A stretch of DNA of 64,000 nt from Crassaminicella thermophila. GTDB taxonomy: Bacteria; Bacillota; Clostridia; Peptostreptococcales; Thermotaleaceae. The position numbers and the translations under genes were made by a program. Positions 9,038 through 19,231 of this stretch are shown here, in pieces. The DNA is taken from contig NZ_CP042243.1 in the NCBI RefSeq assembly GCF_008152325.1, forward strand, positions 1,369,026-1,433,025, given 5' to 3'. The notes below the pieces were generated by a model. That model was not told the origin of the DNA, made no database searches, and was given only the letters and a program-made list of their open reading frames with translations. Within the stretch, counting starts at the first letter, position 1; every line of letters starts with the position of its first letter.

Positions 9038-10711
9038 ATGATGATAAATTTTAAAAAGCTTTCTTTTAGGTTTTTATTGCTATTAATTCTAATAATAATT
9101 CTACCTTTTCAAGTTAATGCTAATACGCAATCTAAGCTTATAAATCAAGTAAAAATAGGTATTCGATTTGGTGATAGTGCTACGCCCTTAGTTTCAATGT
9201 ATTCACCTAGCGGTTTAGAGCTAGGGTATTATATTGGAAATGAATTCAAAAGTATGATAAGCTTTATAGAAAATGAGGAAATTATAATTAGAAAAGATAG
9301 CTATTTTATGGAGATAAATGGAACATTTATTGAGTATGATTTTGATAGTCAGAGTGATAGCTATAATACAAATATTCAAGGACCTATTCATATTCAAATT
9401 GGTGATAAATTTGATAGCTTAGATGAAGCAAATTCTTTTAAAAAATCTCTTCCAGATTTAATGGATAACACCTATATTGTTTATGAGGATGGTTGGAGAG
9501 TTTGGATAGGACTTTATAGTAGTTATTCGGATGCAGAAGCTGCATTTTCAAATATTAAAGCTTTAATTTCAAACGCTGAACTAAGAATTATTGCCAAAGA
9601 TAGTAAAAGAATTCAAGTGTTAAATAAGTCTGGTAAAGTATTGTTTATGTATAATACTTCTAATGAAACTTATCATTTTAGACCAATTCCTCAAAAAGAT
9701 AATCCTTCAGTAATCCAATTAGATGGGAAAAGTTTTAGAGGAACTATTATTATAAATAGGTATTTAGATAGTGATCTAACAGTAATAAACCAGCTTGATT
9801 TAGAAGAATATCTTTATGGTGTTGTACCTAGAGAAATATCAGGTGATTGGCCTTTAGAAGCTCAAAAAGCTCAAGCTGTTGCTGCAAGAAGCTATGCAAT
9901 TGTTAATTTAAATAGACACAAAGATTATGGTTTTGATTTATGTTCTACTATACATTGCCAAGTATATGGGGGATATAGCAGTGAAAATCCTATAACTAGA
10001 AGGGCTGTTGATGAAACAAAAGGTGAGGTTCTAACGTATAATGGAAAAGTTGTTACAGCCTTTTATCATTCAAATAGTGGTGGACATACTGAAGATAGCG
10101 AAAGTGTTTGGTCTAATTCGTTGGGATACTTAAGAGGAGTAGAGGATCCATATTCTATTGGTGAACCTAATGATAAATGGACAAAAGTTTACACAAGGGA
10201 GCAAATTGAAGAAATTTTAGCATCTAATGGCTTATCAGTAGGAAGATTGGAAAATATAACTGTTGAAGAACGCTCAAAAAATGGAAGGGTTTTAAAAGTA
10301 GTGTTTTATGGATCTAAAGGAAATAAAACTTTAGAAAAAGGACAGATAAGAAATATATTTGGTTATAATAATATTAAAAGTACATGGTTTGATATTATGT
10401 CTAATGCGGATTCAACTGTAAAAGTGCTATCTGATTTAAATGAGTTGCCACAAGAAATAAGAACTGTAAATAAGTATATTATCACAGCTGAAGGAATTAA
10501 AGAAATTGAATTGCAAAATAAATATATGGATAATGGAAATAAAATGAAAGTGATTCCTACTCCAACTGGATCAGATCAATATTTATTTACTGGAAAAGGT
10601 TGGGGCCATGGTTTAGGAATGAGTCAATGGGGAGCTAAAAAAATGGCTGAAGAAGGTTTTAAATATAAACAGATATTAACACACTATTATACAGGAACTA
10701 AGATAGAGTAA
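9038..10711 (+). CDS. SpoIID/LytB domain protein with SPOR-like region
   Basis: Secreted or membrane-tethered protein of 557 residues. A long hydrophobic signal segment (about residues 10-28) is followed by an unknown N-terminal region. Next comes a SPOR-like repeat around residues 125-190 (FDSLDEANSFKKSLPDL, YEDGWRVWIGLYSSYSDAEA). The SpoIID domain follows: LEEYLYGVVPREISGDWPLE, QAVAARSYA, YGGYSSENP, AFYHSNSGGHTED, and finally GKGWGHGLGMSQWGAKKMA. SpoIID is a lytic transglycosylase that cuts peptidoglycan denuded of stem peptides during engulfment. The catalytic Glu of the PxE motif appears present (PREISG). It lies between ruvB and queA, a common position for LytB-type genes in Clostridia. 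The ATG doublet at 9038/9041 has GGGAGAGA upstream. Confidence 0.9.
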   Translation: MMINFKKLSFRFLLLLILIIILPFQVNANTQSKLINQVKIGIRFGDSATPLVSMYSPSGLELGYYIGNEFKSMISFIENEEIIIRKDSYFMEINGTFIEYDFDSQSDSYNTNIQGPIHIQIGDKFDSLDEANSFKKSLPDLMDNTYIVYEDGWRVWIGLYSSYSDAEAAFSNIKALISNAELRIIAKDSKRIQVLNKSGKVLFMYNTSNETYHFRPIPQKDNPSVIQLDGKSFRGTIIINRYLDSDLTVINQLDLEEYLYGVVPREISGDWPLEAQKAQAVAARSYAIVNLNRHKDYGFDLCSTIHCQVYGGYSSENPITRRAVDETKGEVLTYNGKVVTAFYHSNSGGHTEDSESVWSNSLGYLRGVEDPYSIGEPNDKWTKVYTREQIEEILASNGLSVGRLENITVEERSKNGRVLKVVFYGSKGNKTLEKGQIRNIFGYNNIKSTWFDIMSNADSTVKVLSDLNELPQEIRTVNKYIITAEGIKEIELQNKYMDNGNKMKVIPTPTGSDQYLFTGKGWGHGLGMSQWGAKKMAEEGFKYKQILTHYYTGTKIE

Positions 10712-10723
10712 GGAGTTTTAGAG

Positions 10724-11749
10724 ATGAAAACAAGTGATTTTAATTTTTATTTGCCTGAAGAATTAATTGCTCAAACACCTTTAGAAAATAGGGATGAGTC
10801 GAGATTAATGGTTTTGGATAAACAAACAGGAGAAATTCAACACAAATTTTTTAAAAATATTATCGAATATTTAAAAAAAGGAGATTGCTTAGTGTTAAAT
10901 AACACTAGAGTATTGCCTGCTAGATTGTTTGGAGCTAAAGAACATACTGGTGGAAAAGTTGAATTTTTACTATTAAAAAGAATAGATAAAGATAAATGGG
11001 AAACTTTAGTTAAACCAGGAAGAAAGGCTAAAATAGGAGATAGAATTGTTTTTGGTGATGGTTTATTAAAAGCAAAGATTGTTGATATTGGACAAGAAGG
11101 CTCAAGAATTGTAGAGTTTGAATACAATGGCATATTTGAAGAAATTTTAGATAAGCTTGGAACAATGCCTTTGCCACCATATATTAAGGAAACACTAAAA
11201 GAAAAAGAAAGGTATCAAACAGTATATTCAAAATATGAAGGATCTGCTGCGGCACCTACTGCAGGACTTCACTTTACGAATGAACTGCTTCAACAGATTG
11301 AAGAAAAAGGAATTAAAATAGTATATATAACATTGCATGTAGGACTAGGAACGTTTAGACCAGTAAAAAGTGAAAATATTTTAGAGCATAAGATGCATTC
11401 TGAGTTTTATATGGTGAGCAAAGAAGCAGCAGAAGTAATAAATAATACAAAGGCAAGTGGAGGGAGAATTATTTCGGTAGGAACTACTTCTACTAGAACT
11501 TTAGAAAGTATTGCTGATAAAAAAGGTTTTATTCATGAAGGACAGGGATGGACAGATATTTTTATTTATCCTGGGTATGAATTTAAGGTGATAGATGGAC
11601 TAATTACAAATTTTCATCTTCCAGAGTCTACATTGATTATGTTAGTTAGTGCATTTTGTGGTAAAGATGTTACACTAAATGCTTACAAAGAAGCTGTAAA
11701 TAATAAATATAGGTTCTTTAGTTTTGGAGATGCAATGTTCATCATTTAG
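10724..11749 (+). CDS. queA: tRNA preQ1(34) S-adenosylmethionine ribosyltransferase-isomerase QueA
   Basis: Transfers and isomerises the ribose of SAM onto 7-aminomethyl-7-deazaguanine in tRNA to make epoxyqueuosine. The 341-residue length is typical. Family segments include FDYDLP-like [14 protein letters not shown] at the start, SRLMVLD, the [15 protein letters not shown] block, [13 protein letters not shown], and THVGLGTF-like [11 protein letters not shown]. It starts 12 bp after the SpoIID-like gene and is followed 32 bp later by tgt, which supplies its substrate tRNA, as in many Firmicutes. Confidence 0.97.
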   Translation: MKTSDFNFYLPEELIAQTPLENRDESRLMVLDKQTGEIQHKFFKNIIEYLKKGDCLVLNNTRVLPARLFGAKEHTGGKVEFLLLKRIDKDKWETLVKPGRKAKIGDRIVFGDGLLKAKIVDIGQEGSRIVEFEYNGIFEEILDKLGTMPLPPYIKETLKEKERYQTVYSKYEGSAAAPTAGLHFTNELLQQIEEKGIKIVYITLHVGLGTFRPVKSENILEHKMHSEFYMVSKEAAEVINNTKASGGRIISVGTTSTRTLESIADKKGFIHEGQGWTDIFIYPGYEFKVIDGLITNFHLPESTLIMLVSAFCGKDVTLNAYKEAVNNKYRFFSFGDAMFII

Positions 11750-11781
11750 AGATAATGACAAAAATTGTAGGAGGGCTTTGA

Positions 11782-12900
<1,119 letters not shown>

Positions 12901-12971
12901 ACTAATTAAAGGATTTTTTATTTATATGTAGAATACCAAATGTATATCAAAAAAAGGGGAGGCATAGATAT

Positions 12972-13250
12972 ATGAATCAATTATCTTCACCGATTTTTAT
13001 GACTGCTATATTCATTGCAATATTTTATTTCTTGATTATTAGACCACAGAAAAAACGAGAGAAACAAATAAAGGATATGAGAAATAGCTTAAAAGTTGGA
13101 GATAATATTTCAACAATAGGTGGTATATACGGTAAAATCATAAAAATAAAAGATGATATGATAATTATAGAAGTTGGAGCTGATAAAACAAAGCTTCAAA
13201 TTGCAAGATGGGCAGTTGGCAATGTAATAAAAAGTGATGATGTAAAATAA
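12972..13250 (+). CDS. yajC: Preprotein translocase subunit YajC
   Basis: Small single-pass membrane partner of SecDF. The product has 92 residues. One TM segment (about residues 8-23) is followed by the signature FLIIRPQKKREKQ and the beta-rich cytoplasmic domain GDNISTIGGIYGKIIKI. AAAAGGGGAGG lies upstream of the ATG. It sits after tgt as in most bacteria; secD and secF lie 3 kb further on. Confidence 0.95.
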   Translation: MNQLSSPIFMTAIFIAIFYFLIIRPQKKREKQIKDMRNSLKVGDNISTIGGIYGKIIKIKDDMIIIEVGADKTKLQIARWAVGNVIKSDDVK

Positions 13251-13259
13251 AATTAGGAA

Positions 13260-13288
13260 AGAAGATGACTATTTGTTATCTTCTTTTT
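13260..13288 (+). terminator. Terminator after yajC
   Basis: A 10-bp stem with one G-T pair, 13260-13269 pairing with 13275-13284, with loop TATTT and a TTTT tail. Confidence 0.85.
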
Positions 13289-13379
13289 CATTTTTATAAA
13301 AAAACAGAAGTACTTTTAATAGTAATATTTATAAAAGTATAGCATAAATATGATATAAGAATTCTGTGGAGGTGAAAGA

Positions 13380-13775
13380 ATGAAATCTAACAGAAATATA
13401 GAGTTTAATAATGAAGGGATTATATGGATATATTTAAAAGCAATACTTGTAGCATGTATTTTTGTAATATTGGTATTTGTTTTTATGGCTTTGGTTATTA
13501 CTTATACAAATGTTTCTGAATCGATCATCCCAATGGCTTCATCTATTGTTATGATTATAAGTTGTTTAATATGTGGACTATATACAGGTGTAAAACAAAA
13601 AAGAAAAGGATGGCTAAAAGGTTCATTAGCAGGTTTTATATATGCATTTTTAATCATTATCATGAGTTGGGTATTTATCAAAGATTTTACAATAGGAACA
13701 AATGTTTTACTCAAAAGTTTAATTGGTATTGTAGCAGGTGGAATTGGAGGTATGATAGGTGTAAATTTAAAATAA
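13380..13775 (+). CDS. TIGR04086-type membrane protein
   Basis: Integral membrane protein of 131 residues with four predicted TM segments (about residues 18-42, 47-66, 75-97 and 108-128), rich in glycine in the last (GIVAGGIGGMIGVNL). It matches in length and layout the uncharacterised TIGR04086 family, which is regularly found beside yajC or the SCIFF genes in Clostridia. Function unknown. GGAGGTGAAAG precedes the ATG. Confidence 0.7.
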   Translation: MKSNRNIEFNNEGIIWIYLKAILVACIFVILVFVFMALVITYTNVSESIIPMASSIVMIISCLICGLYTGVKQKRKGWLKGSLAGFIYAFLIIIMSWVFIKDFTIGTNVLLKSLIGIVAGGIGGMIGVNLK

Positions 13776-13781
13776 ATGACT

Positions 13782-13809
13782 TTGACAATAACCCCCTTTA
13801 TGTTATAAT
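13782..13809 (+). promoter_or_regulatory. Sigma-A promoter of scfA
   Basis: TTGACA (13782-13787), a 16-bp spacer, TATAAT (13804-13809), both perfect consensus. It starts in the gap after the membrane protein gene, 32 bp before the scfA ATG, and implies strong expression. Confidence 0.85.
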
Positions 13810-13841
13810 TTATTAGAAACTATTTTAGAGGAGGAAGTAGT

Positions 13842-13982
13842 ATGAAATATATAAAGACATTAACAAAAGCGACATTAAAAGAAAGTGCTGCTAAAGGTGG
13901 ATGTGGAGAGTGTCAAACTTCATGTCAATCAGCATGTAAGACTTCTTGTACAGTTGCTAATCAAGAATGTGAAAATAAATAA
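13842..13982 (+). CDS. scfA: Six-cysteine ranthipeptide precursor SCIFF
   Basis: A 46-residue peptide: MKYIKTLTKATLKESAAKGG, then the cysteine core CGECQTSCQSACKTSCTV, ending ANQECENK. Spacing of the six cysteines and the leader match the SCIFF (six Cys in forty-five) family, present in nearly all Clostridia. The maturase ScfB forms sulfur-to-alpha-carbon (later shown as gamma-type in ranthipeptides) thioether crosslinks on it. The GGAGGAAG site is 7 bp before the ATG. It has its own consensus promoter and is separated from scfB by a strong hairpin, which should make peptide mRNA exceed maturase mRNA. The mature peptide's role is debated; a signalling role is proposed in some species. Confidence 0.95.
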   Translation: MKYIKTLTKATLKESAAKGGCGECQTSCQSACKTSCTVANQECENK

Positions 13983-13990
13983 TACATATT

Positions 13991-14026
13991 AAAAAACAGT
14001 AATATGTTGAAATATTACTGTTTTTT
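13991..14026 (+). terminator. Hairpin between scfA and scfB
   Basis: A 15-bp perfect stem, 13991-14005 (AAAAAACAGTAATAT) pairing with 14012-14026, with a 6-nt loop and six T at the 3' end. It is a strong terminator that scfB transcription must partly escape, unless scfB has its own promoter. Confidence 0.88.
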
Positions 14027-14097
14027 AAATGTATTTTTATAAATATGTTGCAATGGATTTATAATGAAAATATTAATAATTTAAAGGAGGACTAAAA

Positions 14098-15447
14098 ATG
14101 ATACATAAATTTAAACAAGATGATATAAGAATTGTGTTAGATGTTAATAGTGGAGCTGTGCATGTAATAGATGAAATAGTATATGAAATATTAGACTATT
14201 ATAAAGAAAAAACAACAGATGAAATTATTGAAAAATTATCTGATAAATATACAAAAAAGCAATTGATTGAAGCAATAGATGAAATTAAAACTCTAGAAAG
14301 TGAAGGATTATTGTATACTGAGGATACTTATGTAAATCATCCTGCATTTATTAATAGAAAGCCTGTTGTAAAAGCATTATGTTTACACATAGCACATGAT
14401 TGTAATATTAGATGTAAATATTGTTTTGCTTCTCAAGGAGATTTTAAAGGGCAAAGAACTCTTATGAGCGAAGAAGTAGGAAAAAAAGCATTAGATTTCC
14501 TTATAGAGAATTCTGGGAAAAGAAGAAATCTTGAAGTGGATTTCTTTGGAGGAGAGCCACTGATGAATTTTGAGGTTGTGAAAAAACTAGTTGAATATGG
14601 ACGAAAAAGAGAAGAAGAAACTGGAAAAAGATTTAGGTTTACAATTACTACAAATGGAGTATTGTTAGATGATGAAAAAATGCAATATATTAATGAAAAT
14701 ATGGATAATGTAGTACTGAGTATAGATGGAAGAAAAGAAGTAAATGATAATATGAGATATACTATTTCTGGTCAAGGAACCTATGATATTATTGTACCTA
14801 AGTTTTTAAAGATGGCAAAAATGAGAAATGGGAAAAGTTATTTTGTTAGAGGAACTTTTACAAGAGAAAATTTAGATTTTGCTTCAGACGTATTACATTT
14901 AGCAGATTTAGGATTTAAAAATACTTCTGTAGAACCAGTAGTTGCAGAGGCTAATAATGATTATGCAATAAGAGAAGAAGATCTACAGACAATTTATAAA
15001 CAATATGAAATACTTGCTAAGGAATTTGTGAAAAGAAAAGAAGAAGGAAGAGGTTTTGAATTTTTTCATTTTATGTTAGATTTAACACAAGGACCATGTG
15101 TGATAAAAAGATTATCTGGATGTGGAGCAGGAGCTGAGTATTTAGCAATTACACCAGAAGGAGATATTTATCCTTGCCATCAATTTGTAGGAAACGATGA
15201 TTTTTGTATGGGAAATATAATGGAGGGCAAATTAAATAAACATCTTCAAGTAGATTTTGGAAATGCCCATGTATATAATAAAGAAAAATGTAATAATTGT
15301 TGGGCAAAATTTTATTGTAGTGGCGGGTGTCATGCTAATGCTTATAATTTTAATGAGGATATTTATAAACCTTATGAATTAGGTTGTGAAATGGAGAAAA
15401 AAAGAATCGAGTGTTCTTTAGTAATTCAAGCAAAATTGTTAAAATAG
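14098..15447 (+). CDS. scfB: SCIFF radical SAM maturase (SPASM)
   Basis: Radical SAM enzyme that installs thioether crosslinks in the SCIFF peptide. The 449-residue protein starts with a RiPP-recognition-like region (about residues 1-90, with beta strand IRIVLDVNSGAVHVI). The radical SAM cluster motif CNIRCKYC has Cys102, Cys106 and Cys109, followed by GGEP for SAM binding. The C-terminal SPASM region holds two auxiliary clusters: CVIKRLSGCGAG, YPCHQF, CNNCWAKFYCSGGCH and a final ELGCEMEKKR. AAAGGAGG precedes the ATG. Pairing with scfA at 115 bp is the conserved arrangement. Confidence 0.96.
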   Translation: MIHKFKQDDIRIVLDVNSGAVHVIDEIVYEILDYYKEKTTDEIIEKLSDKYTKKQLIEAIDEIKTLESEGLLYTEDTYVNHPAFINRKPVVKALCLHIAHDCNIRCKYCFASQGDFKGQRTLMSEEVGKKALDFLIENSGKRRNLEVDFFGGEPLMNFEVVKKLVEYGRKREEETGKRFRFTITTNGVLLDDEKMQYINENMDNVVLSIDGRKEVNDNMRYTISGQGTYDIIVPKFLKMAKMRNGKSYFVRGTFTRENLDFASDVLHLADLGFKNTSVEPVVAEANNDYAIREEDLQTIYKQYEILAKEFVKRKEEGRGFEFFHFMLDLTQGPCVIKRLSGCGAGAEYLAITPEGDIYPCHQFVGNDDFCMGNIMEGKLNKHLQVDFGNAHVYNKEKCNNCWAKFYCSGGCHANAYNFNEDIYKPYELGCEMEKKRIECSLVIQAKLLK

Positions 15448-15458
15448 GAGGAAAAAAT

Positions 15459-15971
15459 ATGATTATAGAGTATCAAGGAAAAATACCAGAGATTGATAAT
15501 AGTTGTTATGTATCTAATAACGCTACTATTATTGGGCAAGTAAGGATAAAAAAAAATGCAAATATATGGTATGGAGCGGTTATTAGAGGTGATGAAAATC
15601 ATGTGATTATTGGAGAATGTACGAATATACAGGATAATTGTACTATTCATATTGCAAAAGATTATCCAACAATTATTGGAGATTATGTAACTGTAGGACA
15701 TGGTGCAATTGTTCATGCATGTACAGTGGGTAATTATGTTCTTGTTGGAATGGGTGCAATTTTACTAAACGGTGCTGAAATAGGAGATAATGTAATTATT
15801 GCAGCAGGATCTATTGTACCACCAGGCAAAAAAATTCCATCTAATGTATTAGTTATGGGTTCTCCTGCAAAGGTAGTAAGAGAATTAACAGAAGAAGATA
15901 GAATAAAGCTAAAGGATTCGGCTATACATTATGTAGAATTAGCTAATGAACATAAAAATAGTAAAAAATAG
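15459..15971 (+). CDS. Gamma carbonic anhydrase family protein (YrdA-like)
   Basis: Left-handed beta-helix hexapeptide-repeat protein of 170 residues. The start at 15459 (MIIEYQGKIPEID) follows AGGAGGAAA, and an earlier in-frame start at 15411 lies inside scfB. Repeats run from NNATIIGQVRIKKNANIWYG through VLVGMGAILLNGAEIGDN. Zinc-ligand histidines typical of the family are in CTIHIAKD and GHGAIVHAC. Family members include active carbonic anhydrases and proteins of unknown substrate, so activity is not certain. It starts 11 bp after scfB and is likely co-transcribed with it. Confidence 0.9.
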   Translation: MIIEYQGKIPEIDNSCYVSNNATIIGQVRIKKNANIWYGAVIRGDENHVIIGECTNIQDNCTIHIAKDYPTIIGDYVTVGHGAIVHACTVGNYVLVGMGAILLNGAEIGDNVIIAAGSIVPPGKKIPSNVLVMGSPAKVVRELTEEDRIKLKDSAIHYVELANEHKNSKK

Positions 15972-15991
15972 AAAAATAAATAAGGATATAA

Positions 15992-16020
15992 TTGACCGTA
16001 TTTTGCACTAGGTATATAAT
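15992..16020 (+). promoter_or_regulatory. Sigma-A promoter of secDF
   Basis: TTGACC (15992-15997), a 17-bp spacer, TATAAT (16015-16020), 35 bp before the secD start. Confidence 0.75.
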
Positions 16021-16055
16021 AATTCTATGAGTAGATAAAGGAGGACAAAGGAGTT

Positions 16056-17318
16056 ATGAAGATAAAAAATGCAATTGTCTTATTATTAATTATTGCCATT
16101 GTTGCAACAGGAGCTATTGCAGGGATCAATGGTTTTGAAATAGGCAATTTTAAAATAAGACCAATCAAACAAATGTTAAAGCTTGGATTAGATTTAAAAG
16201 GTGGCGTGTTTGTAGTTTTAGAAGCACAAACAGATGCTACTGGAGAAGAACTGGACAAGATTATGAATCAAACAAAAGAAGTTATTGAAAGAAGAGTAAA
16301 TGCTATGGGACTAGCAGAGCCTAATGTCATGAGAGAAGGAGATAAAAGGATAAGAATAGAGTTACCAGGTGTAAAGAATGCACAAGAAGCAATTGATGCT
16401 GTAGGAAAAACTGCACAATTGCAATTTATGAATTATAAAGGTGAGGTAATATTAACAGGTGATCAAGTAAAAGATGCTAAAGTAGTATTTGAAAAAAATA
16501 GAGGAAATATTCCTTCTGTTTCATTAGAGTTTAATAGTGAGGGAGCAAAAAAATTTCAAATAGCAACTAGAGAAGCTGCTTCTAAACCAAAAGGATCATC
16601 AGAAAGAATTATAGCAATTGTTTTAGATGATGAGATTATTTCTGCTCCAGCTGTTAATAATGAAATTCCTAATGGACGAGCTGTTATTCAAGGAAACTTC
16701 ACATTAGAAGAGGCTTCGCAGCTAGCAGCATTAATTAGAGGAGGAGCTTTGCCAGTTAATTTAATAGAAGTTCAAACTTCTGTAATTGGTCCTACTCTTG
16801 GTATGGACTCACTAAACAAAAGTATAAAAGCTGCAGCAATAGGGATTGCTCTAGTATTTATTTTTATGCTTATTTATTATAGAGTACCAGGTTTTATTGC
16901 TAGTATTGCACTAATTATTTATATTCTTATTGTCTTATGGATATTAATAGGTTTTGGCGCTGTGCTTACTTTACCAGGAGTTGCAGGTATGATTCTATCT
17001 ATAGGTATGGCGGTAGATGCAAATGTAATTATTTTTGAAAGAATAAAAGAAGAAATACGAAATGGAAAATCTCTTAGAGCATCTGTAAATTCTGGCTTTT
17101 CTAAAGCGTTGACAACAATACTTGATTCAAATGTGACAACATTAATAGCAGGTGTTGTTCTTTATCAATTTGGATCAGGACCTATAAAGGGGTTTGCTGT
17201 GACATTAATGATAGGTGTAGCAGCAAGTATGTTTACTGCTGTTATAATAACAAAAACCTTATTAAAAATATTTATGAATATGAACGTTTTTAACAATACA
17301 AAATTATATGGGGCATAG
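16056..17318 (+). CDS. secD: Protein translocase subunit SecD
   Basis: Proton-driven partner of SecYEG that pulls exported proteins out on the outer face. The protein has 420 residues. An N-terminal TM (about 5-24) is followed by the LGLDLKGGVFVVLE motif, the P1 extracytoplasmic domain (shorter than in E. coli, as usual in Firmicutes), and a C-terminal block of five TMs with GMAVDANVIIFERIKEEI, the SecD signature containing the proton-relay Asp. Two purine-rich ribosome-site-like stretches (AAAGGAGG and AAAGGAG) precede the ATG. secF follows 16 bp later. Confidence 0.96.
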   Translation: MKIKNAIVLLLIIAIVATGAIAGINGFEIGNFKIRPIKQMLKLGLDLKGGVFVVLEAQTDATGEELDKIMNQTKEVIERRVNAMGLAEPNVMREGDKRIRIELPGVKNAQEAIDAVGKTAQLQFMNYKGEVILTGDQVKDAKVVFEKNRGNIPSVSLEFNSEGAKKFQIATREAASKPKGSSERIIAIVLDDEIISAPAVNNEIPNGRAVIQGNFTLEEASQLAALIRGGALPVNLIEVQTSVIGPTLGMDSLNKSIKAAAIGIALVFIFMLIYYRVPGFIASIALIIYILIVLWILIGFGAVLTLPGVAGMILSIGMAVDANVIIFERIKEEIRNGKSLRASVNSGFSKALTTILDSNVTTLIAGVVLYQFGSGPIKGFAVTLMIGVAASMFTAVIITKTLLKIFMNMNVFNNTKLYGA

Positions 17319-17334
17319 AAAGGAAGTGTCATAT

Positions 17335-18216
17335 ATGAAGGTTATTGAAAGAAAGAAATTATGGTTTAGTCTTTCTATTGCCATTATTGTTGTTGGATTA
17401 ATAATGGGAATGATTCAAGGCTTTAATTTAGGAATAGATTTTACTGGTGGAACAATGATGCAGATTAATTTAGGAAAAAGAGTATCAGTTGATGAGATAC
17501 GAAATATTATATCAAAATTTGATTTGAAAGCAGATATTCTTCATGTAGGAGAAGAAAAACATGAAATTATAATAAAAACGAAAAAAGATTTAAATAATAA
17601 TCAAAGACAAGAAATATTTAAAGTTTTTAAAGAAAAATATAATCTAAAAGATGAAGATTTAAGACAAGCAGAGCAATTTGGTCCATCTATTGGAAAAGAG
17701 ATACAAAAAAAAGCATTATTATCAATTGCTATTGCTGCTTTAGGGATGCTTATATATATTACATTTAGATTTGAGTTTAAATTTGGTGTATCAGCTATTA
17801 TAACATTATTACATGACATTTTTGTAGTACTTGCTATTTATGCTATATTTAGAATACCAATAAATAGCTCATTTATAGCTGCTATGTTAACAATTGTAGG
17901 ATACTCAATAAATGATACTATTGTTGTTTTTGATAGGATAAGAGAAAATATTAAGTTTATGAAGAAGAAAAATTATGATGATATTGTAGATGCTAGTGTT
18001 AATCAAACATTAACAAGATCTATTAATACTTCTTTAACAACACTAATAACAATTACTGCACTATACATCTTGGGAGTAGAATCTATAAAAGAATTTGCAT
18101 TACCTTTAATAGCAGGAACTATAACAGGAACATATTCTTCTATTTTTATTGCTAGTCCTATATGGACTTCATGGAAAAATTGGGAAGTTAGGAAAGGCAG
18201 ATATAATGCTAGTTAA
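17335..18216 (+). CDS. secF: Protein translocase subunit SecF
   Basis: Second half of the SecDF pump, 293 residues. The start at 17335 (MKVIERKKLWFSLS) follows AGGAAG; an in-frame upstream start at 17308 overlaps secD. One N-terminal TM is followed by the GIDFTGGTMMQI motif, a short periplasmic-type domain, and five TMs. The SecF signature is YSINDTIVVFDRIREN with its conserved Asp. secDF are separate genes here rather than fused as in Bacillus. Confidence 0.96.
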   Translation: MKVIERKKLWFSLSIAIIVVGLIMGMIQGFNLGIDFTGGTMMQINLGKRVSVDEIRNIISKFDLKADILHVGEEKHEIIIKTKKDLNNNQRQEIFKVFKEKYNLKDEDLRQAEQFGPSIGKEIQKKALLSIAIAALGMLIYITFRFEFKFGVSAIITLLHDIFVVLAIYAIFRIPINSSFIAAMLTIVGYSINDTIVVFDRIRENIKFMKKKNYDDIVDASVNQTLTRSINTSLTTLITITALYILGVESIKEFALPLIAGTITGTYSSIFIASPIWTSWKNWEVRKGRYNAS

Positions 18217-18231
18217 TAAATTATTGATTTG

Positions 18232-18268
18232 GAAATGGTGACAATATAAAAGTTGTCACCATTTCTTA
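18232..18268 (+). terminator. Terminator after secDF
   Basis: A 13-bp perfect stem, 18232-18244 (GAAATGGTGACAA) pairing with 18253-18265, with an 8-nt loop. The T tail is short. The rest of the gap to apt shows a TATAAT at 18376-18381 without a good -35. Confidence 0.75.
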
Positions 18269-18481
18269 TAGATAATGTTGTTCTTTTTATATTTCGTATT
18301 GAAGTTTGTTATCTATAGTTAAAAAATATCTATGTGATATTAAAGTGTTTTGTTTTTAATACTATTGAATAGGGCTATAATATGTCATATAATAAAGTGT
18401 ATGCCAAAATTGTATGAAATAAGCACGGTTTTTTGATAATACATAAGTTATATTCATTAATGAATTAAGGGAGGAATCTTG

Positions 18482-18997
18482 ATGAATTTAAAAGATAAAA
18501 TAAGAATAATACCTGATTTTCCAGAGAAAGGAATCCGTTTTAAGGATATTACAACTCTTTTAAAAGATGGTGAGGCTTTTCGATATACGATTGATAAGTT
18601 GGCAGAAGAAATAGGAAATAAAGAATTTGATTTAATTGTAGGGCCAGAATCTAGAGGATTTATTATTGGAACACCTTTAGCATATGCTACTAAAAAAGGT
18701 TTTGTACCTGTTAGAAAACCTGGGAAATTGCCTTCAGAAACCATAAAATATGAATATGAATTAGAGTATGGTAGTGATGCTTTAGAAATGCATAAAGATG
18801 CCATAAAGCCTGGGCAAAAGGTGATTATTACAGATGATTTGCTTGCTACTGGTGGAACACTACTTTCTACAGTAAAATTAATAGAGCAATTAGGTGGAGA
18901 AGTTGTAGGAATATTATGTCTTATTGAATTAACTTATTTAAACGGTAGAGAATTGTTGAAAGGGTATGATGTAAAATCTCTTATTAAGTATGAATAG
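18482..18997 (+). CDS. apt: Adenine phosphoribosyltransferase
   Basis: Salvages adenine with PRPP to AMP. The product has 171 residues. ATG 18482 is preferred over TTG 18479 given GGGAGG 7-9 bp upstream. It has [17 protein letters not shown], the adenine-binding region [17 protein letters not shown], and the PRPP loop [13 protein letters not shown]. apt next to relA is a common pairing in Firmicutes, linking purine salvage to (p)ppGpp metabolism. A hairpin directly after the stop suggests it is not fully co-transcribed with relA. Confidence 0.96.
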   Translation: MNLKDKIRIIPDFPEKGIRFKDITTLLKDGEAFRYTIDKLAEEIGNKEFDLIVGPESRGFIIGTPLAYATKKGFVPVRKPGKLPSETIKYEYELEYGSDALEMHKDAIKPGQKVIITDDLLATGGTLLSTVKLIEQLGGEVVGILCLIELTYLNGRELLKGYDVKSLIKYE

Positions 18998-19020
18998 TGG
19001 TTGGATATCCAGCCACTTAT
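18996..19020 (+). terminator. Terminator after apt
   Basis: A 9-bp stem with one G-T pair, 18996-19004 (AGTGGTTGG) pairing with 19009-19017, overlapping the apt stop codon. The T tail is weak. Confidence 0.55.
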
Positions 19021-19073
19021 TTACTATACATGCATATACATAAAATCTTTTGTATTGTTTAAGAAAATAGTTA

Positions 19074-19122
19074 TGACAATTTTGTCTAGAAGAGTTGTCA
19101 AATATTTATTGATTTTTGACAA
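19074..19122 (+). repeat. TGACAA/TTGTCA repeats upstream of relA
   Basis: Within about 50 bp there are GACAATTTTGTC and an inverted pair TTGTCAAA (19095-19102) and TTTGACAA (19115-19122), 12 bp apart. The right half overlaps a possible -35 TTGACA (19116-19121), so this could be an operator of the relA promoter. No protein is assigned, and chance is possible in AT-rich DNA. Confidence 0.35.
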
Positions 19123-19231
19123 ATGGATGTATTATATACTAGGCTTTTTAATTTATTTGTTATATAATGTATTTAATATTTTAAGGATGTATATAATTTA
19201 ACTGTTATGAAGTACTAAATAGGGTGATGAT

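Noticed and set aside
13562-13816. 84-codon plus-strand frame overlapping the TIGR04086 gene
   Set aside because: It is in another frame of a membrane protein gene and runs across the scfA promoter; no site or homology.
19001-19201. 66-codon open frame between apt and relA
   Set aside because: It has no ribosome site, begins inside the apt terminator and covers the relA promoter repeats. The hydrophobic look comes from AT-rich sequence.
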